Shown here in pieces: positions 59,128 to 64,000 of a stretch of DNA of 64,000 bases; positions within the stretch are counted from its first letter, which is position 1; every line of letters begins with the position of its first letter. The notes below the pieces were generated by a model that saw only the letters and a list, made by a program, of their open reading frames with translations, made no database searches and was not told the DNA's origin. The position numbers and the translations under genes were made by a program. Origin of the DNA: Datisca glomerata (taxonomy: Eukaryota > Streptophyta > Magnoliopsida > Cucurbitales > Datiscaceae); the NCBI GenBank assembly GCA_003255025.1, contig QANY01004715.1, forward strand, positions 1,592,501 to 1,656,500, read 5' to 3'.

Positions 59128-62100
59128 TTTCATTGAGAGTGAATCAACGTTCAAGATTCTCGTATCTTCTTCCTTTTTTAACACATGACTTTTGAGATCT
59201 GAAAAATTAAGTTTTCTAAAGGACAATCGCTTTTGCTGCTGCCCTCAAGACGAAGAACACTCCCAAGATACGAGATTTGATGAACAAGAACAACAATTCA
59301 GAAACGGAACTCTAAGAGCGAGAAGAAAAACAATTCAGAATAGTGAGTGGGCATCAGATTATGAACTCCATGACAACGGGAACGGATCAACATGGCAATA
59401 GAAGCAGAAATGGCACGGTGACGGGAACGGAAACGCCGTGGCAACGGGAATGAAAACGGCGCCGGGAACGAGAACGGGACCAGAAATTGAAAAGTGGTAA
59501 ACTCATTTCTTTTATATTATTTTAGCATTATTGTTGGCGTATGTTTTACGTCACTATAGATCTGAAAAGTTCGTAGAAGGAATTTGTTGAATCAATTTGA
59601 TGTATGATAAGTAGAGTTTTGAATTTTGAAAAATCTTATCTGTGTTTTGATAAGATTATCTTGAATTTGAATTCTAATTTAAATTTTAAATTTTAAATTA
59701 TATTTTTAATTTTGAATTTCAAAATATTTTATCTGAAACTTGTTATGATAAGATTATTTTACATTTTCATTTTTCAAATCAAATCAAATTTTGGATTCTA
59801 GTACAAATTTTGAATTTAACTTTCTCAAGCTAAAAAAAATATTCCGCGGTTGATGAACGGAAACATAAATTTGATCTGTGTATTTTCGAAGATTCTCTCT
59901 CCTTTTCTATATGCAAAGTGCAGGAAGATAAAAAATACACACACGGCGAGATGTAAGCGACCAAATTACAACATAATTCCACAACAAAAATACGTGAAGA
60001 ACAAATGCCCGTAAGCAGAAAACATAAGCCCCAAACTGAAAGTTCTAAAATAGTCAATCTGGCAAATCGAAACCGTGAATAAAATAGCATAAAATGGAAA
60101 GCAGAAAAATGGCGGGCAAGGAGCGGCCAACAACAGATTAAAGAATTAAAGTTCAGACTCACATGTGTTTGACTACTACGTAAACTGAAACAGAAGGTTC
60201 CAAATCATTTGGGTCTTTATGAAATAAAATACAAGCCGCTACCAAAACGGAAGATCTTATCAACGGATGGCCTTTGACGTACAAACCATTACCTATCAAT
60301 CAGATTCAATTATAAATTATACTGAAGAAAAAAGAGCTACATAGAAAACCATACATCTTAGAAAGATACAGAAATTAGCTTCCTGAAGAATTTTGTGGAA
60401 CTCAATTTGAAGCTCCGGAGCAAAAGTTATGGTAATTTTCATGAAACTGTCCAGAAATGAATATTATGCAAAACAGTGACTTTAGGAAATCATACTGTAT
60501 CAACTGAAAGTTGATTACATGGTGAATCATATATTATTGCAAAGATATGGAAGTCTACCTCTTGAAATTTTTTACAGAACTCGATTCAGAACCCCCAAGC
60601 AAAAGTTATGGTAATTTTCGTGAAGGCTGTTTCGAAAAGAAGACTGTGCATAACAATCCAAATTGTTTATTAAACTTCACCAACACAAGAATAGTTACGC
60701 GACAAATCATATGTCACTACAAAACTACAGAAGTCAACTTCATAAAAATCTTTATGAAGTGAGATTCTAAGCATCCTGGAGAAAGTTACGGTATATTACG
60801 TATAGACTTCTTAAAAGAAAATCTGTCCGGAATTACAAGATGCAAAATATTTTGGTTTTGAAACGACAACACTCATCACAACAAATCATGAATATGATTC
60901 GAGGACATCAGTCAATATTTATTCAAGCAAAAGAATCGGTTCTGAAAATGATGGACATGGGACATCAAACTCAGATCCCTATGATAAAATTATGAAAGGG
61001 TATATATATGATTTTTTTGTTCAACATTCTTGTTGCAGGTCTTAATGTACGAGAAAAAGAAAAAGAAAAGCAAACGGGAGAAACTCTACCGATGACCCCC
61101 TCAAAAAGCAAAAGGGAGAAACTCTACCGTTGAGCGCACCAAAAGCAAACGGGAGAAATCTCTGGCAAGGAGCCCAACAAGAAATCATAGAGCCCCTGAG
61201 CTTTGTGAAAAGTTTAAGTCATTGGAAATGTCTATGGACACCGTTCTCAGAAGAAAACGGGCCAGTAAGCTTGAAAAAGATTATGTCCATGGATACTGTT
61301 GTCTACGAACATCGTCTTCAGAAAGAAACATGCCCCTCAACTTGAAAAAGCTTATGTCAATGGATATTGTTGTCTACGGACATCGTCTTCAAAAGGAAAC
61401 AGGCCTCTGAGCTTGAAAAAACTTATGTCCATAGAGATTGTTGTCTACGGACATCGTCTTCAGAACGAAACGGGCATCTGAACATGAAAAATCTTAAGGT
61501 CATGGAGATTGTTGTCTGCGAGTATCGTCTTTAGAAGGAAACAGGCCCCTGATCTTGAAAAGCTTAAGTCCTTGAGAGTGTTTACGGGCACCATTCTCAA
61601 AAGAAAATTATAGGGGCCTTAAGCTTTGTAAAAAGCTTAAGTCTTTAAGAGTGTCTACAAAATCATTCTCAGAAGGAAATCGAAAATGTCAAAACGGAAA
61701 CTTGCCCGACTTGTAGATCGAAGAACTACCCAAAAGTTGACAATAGATACAACTGAAGAAAGCAAAAATTCTTTGAAGACAACTAAGCGGACCACGTTCT
61801 AGAAAAAGGTAACCAAAACAGTTACTCGTAGAGGTTGGGATGTGAACGACAAGCTTACAAAGAAAATCAGAACGAAAATGCCCGACCAAGTCTTATCAAT
61901 ACCAAGCTAAAGCTCCTCACAAAATGGGGTCATGGTTCTTTATTTGAACTTAAGTCATTCAGAGCGAGAAATTCATAAGTCTTCTTAGAATGAACAAAAC
62001 GAACACGGGGTTATGGTTCTTTATTTGAATCTAAGTCTTTGGGAGCGGATAATTCGTAAGTCCTTCTCTTAAAATAAAAATGTGGCTATGACTCTTTATT

Positions 62101-63178
62101 TGAGCCAAAGTCCTCATAAACAGGCAAATCATAAGTCATTCTCTCTAAAAGAAATTAAAGTCTCATTCTCGGGAATAGATTTCACAACCAAAAAGATATT
62201 TATTCTCCGAAAAAGATCAAAGTCATAAGAACGGATTCTGTTATAAAGGAAAATTGAAGGCATGAAGTTGGTATAAGAATGGATTTTGATCCCCAAATTT
62301 TCATTGTCTTTGAAGAAAGAATGAAGTACAACAAAAATGGAGTCCAATAGAAGGAAAAATTGCACAAACAAAGTGATTCTTATTTATCGAAGCATAAATA
62401 TAAAGGGAAGTACAAAAAGAGAGAAGGAAAAAAAAGTAAATATGAGAAACTCTATCAATTAGCCCGTAGTGAAGAAAATGAGAGAAACTCTTCAATGAGC
62501 TTGTAGTAAAGGAAATGGGAGAAACTCTACCAATGAACGCGGGGCATCAAACTCCTGCAATGAAATTATGAAACGATACACTTATTCCTTACTTATTTTA
62601 ATAAACTATTATATTATTATTTTTGTACAACATTCTTGCCATATATCTTAATGTCTGCAAAGGAAAAAGAAAAATGAGGAAGTGAGAGAAACTCTATCAA
62701 TGAGCCCGTAGCGGAGGAAACTAGAGAAATTCAACAATTAGTAGTCGTTCTTAAAAGAAAACTAGAAGCCATTCTCAAACAAACCAGTTCCTATGAACGG
62801 AGGAAGTGACAACGGAAAAACGGCTACGTAGAAAAAGAAGAGAGGAAATTTGCTAAGTCTTGAGTAAAAGAAATTTACAAAAAGATACAAAGACTATGGT
62901 TGCATCGGCGAAACATCTTCAACAGAAGGGTTGGCAGCAACACTCTCAACGGGAAGATTGACAACGGCCTGTCAAATGGTTGCTTGAAAAATTGTGCCGC
63001 GTGTTCCCAAGAAACGCTTGTAAACGGGAACATGAAGACGTAACAGCAAATGAAGGAGAAGTAACCATCACTAATAACAAACTAATAAAAAGTTGCTCAC
63101 GAGAACGAGAAGATATTTATGCCATGACATAATATTGTATATCGATATTTCATTAACGACAAATACAATATGGGCAAA
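59128..63178 (+). mobile_element. Family L element C: internal region (no gag/pol)
   Basis: The most complete copy. tttcattgagagtg follows the LTR, but the ttggtgc part of the primer site seen in element A is missing. Order: gaacggga-rich stretch (59340-59500); AT-rich units (59560-59830); the block with atgcaaagtgcagg (59910); repeats with 'cagaactcgatt' and 'caaaagttatgg' (60380-60640); gagaaactctacc words (61075-61160); the 71-bp array (61200-61680); a short gactta array (61925-62150); a block shared with A and B (62160-62400); gagaaactctatc words (62440-62730); the distal block (62790-63110). Short open frames exist, but none resemble retrotransposon proteins. Confidence 0.7.
61200..61680 (+). 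repeat. 71-bp minisatellite of element C, about seven units
   Basis: The core is 'cttgaaaaagcttatgtcca' 'tgga.attgttgtctac' 'gg' 'acatcgtcttcagaaggaaa' 'c'. It is seen at steps of about 71 bp (61240, 61311, 61382, 61453, 61525, 61590, 61663). A related single unit occurs in element B near 46390-46430. Confidence 0.85.
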
Positions 63179-63621
63179 TGAACTAGCATAAATTCTTCAA
63201 TCTAAAGAATCTAAACAAGATCATTGAATTGATCAGACAATAAAGATTTATTCAATTGTTAATATTGATAGGCTAGATCTCAATGCAATATTCTGTTGAT
63301 CCTATTTTCAGTTAGAATTAAATAAACTACATCAGATTATATGTAACTGATTGAAAACTTATAAATAGAGGCAAAATGTAACTCTAAAAGGACTCTAACA
63401 CACACAAGAAATAAGCACAACAAGTAACTTACATTAGCCTTGTAAACACTCCTTCCATAATGAGAACACTATCAAAGTTTTCATGTGATTTTTACTCTCT
63501 TTAAAGATTTTTCACCTAAATTATGGTGTATATTACTCTTTTCTCTTTACTATTTATTTTCTCATTATCATGTAAAATATTCATAACCAATTCTTCTAAT
63601 CATGAAATTTTTTCCTTTACA
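63179..63621 (+). repeat. Family L element C: 3' LTR
   Basis: About 443 bp ending tttttcctttaca. It differs from the 5' LTR by many substitutions and small gaps, so the insertion is old. A target-site duplication could not be confirmed: gggag follows this LTR and I find no clean match at the left side. Confidence 0.65.
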
Positions 63622-64000
63622 GGGAGTATTGCATTTTCAGGGTACATAAAAGTATAAAACAAACTTTTAGTAATCGGGGGAAGTGTGCATTTGCATATAG
63701 TTGGATGAGCTGCCACAAATTGCGCCAATCAGGTCTGCAACCGAAGGAAGGGCTCTGATTGGGGAGTTTTGTCGCTAGGTCCAACTTAGTAGGCTACATA
63801 CGTTGCCCACTTCCCAAAGTATCTTTCTCAGCCCTCTCACTTCAGGAATCAGGACTGTCTCTCAACTTCTTTCCCGAAGTCCTACTATATACAAATTTAT
63901 ACCATTTGTATCTTCTTTTTTCCTTTCTTTTTAATCAACTTTGTCATGTTTGTTTCAATCAAAGTAGTAGCTACATATAGATGATACACGTTACACCACA
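63622..64000. other. Right flank; no gene recognised
   Basis: 63750-63900 has a small open frame without recognisable features. Nothing else can be supported. Confidence 0.35.

Noticed and set aside
59192..59401. 69-codon open frame inside element C as a possible gag
   Set aside because: Low complexity, no zinc knuckle or capsid features, not conserved in elements A and B.
61130..61481. Three overlapping short open frames
   Set aside because: They are the same 71-bp repeat read in three frames; no protein family resemblance.
1..64000. tRNA, rRNA and other structured RNA genes
   Set aside because: I looked for T-loop-like gttcgaatc words and rRNA phrases and found none with a matching fold; a covariance-model search would be decisive.

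Overview
The window is low-GC, repeat-rich nuclear DNA from a flowering plant, most likely a eudicot. This follows from three spliced genes with GT-AG introns and plant-type products, and from plant-only transposon families (MULE/FAR1 transposases, plant mobile domain genes, Ulp1-carrying MULEs, copia and CACTA elements). I cannot name the species. One ambiguous base (N) lies at 24176.

Host genes occupy only the right half. (1) A six-exon tRNA (guanine26-N2)-dimethyltransferase (TRM1-like) gene lies at 36118-38686 (+). All splice junctions fit, but one base is missing in exon 1. (2) A seven-exon macro-domain (ADP-ribose-binding) gene lies at 53295-55794 (-). (3) A three-exon alpha-expansin gene of 251 codons lies at 56566-58173 (-), with a TRIM-like retroelement in intron 1.

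The rest is layered mobile DNA. 1-5690 and 26524-30400 hold two diverged copies of an Ulp1-protease gene of the kind carried by MULEs, both on the minus strand; the first runs off the window. 5791-13917 holds a decayed Ty1/copia element. A non-coding LTR element (LARD-like, family 'L' here) was inserted in its 3' LTR, and an inversion then placed the end of that LTR, with its target-site duplication, upside down at 13788-13917. 15695-17470 is minisatellite-rich. 18288-25993 (+) carries a broken plant-mobile-domain gene and a broken FAR1-type MULE transposase, the latter split by a probable solo LTR. 31500-35262 (-) has a second PMD gene beside a MuDR-type MULE transposase, separated by nine 37-bp tandem repeats. 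40783-42170 is a CACTA (En/Spm) remnant. 46021-50150 and about 58611-63621 are further copies of family L; the last has both LTRs. 52167-52720 is a foldback element with about 140-bp terminal inverted repeats.

The host genes do not form a pathway: one modifies tRNA, one binds or processes ADP-ribose-type metabolites, and one loosens cell walls. The main stories are family L, a set of gag/pol-less LTR elements carrying several different minisatellites, the inversion dated relative to the copia and L insertions, and the repeated pairing of plant mobile domain genes with MULE-type transposases.
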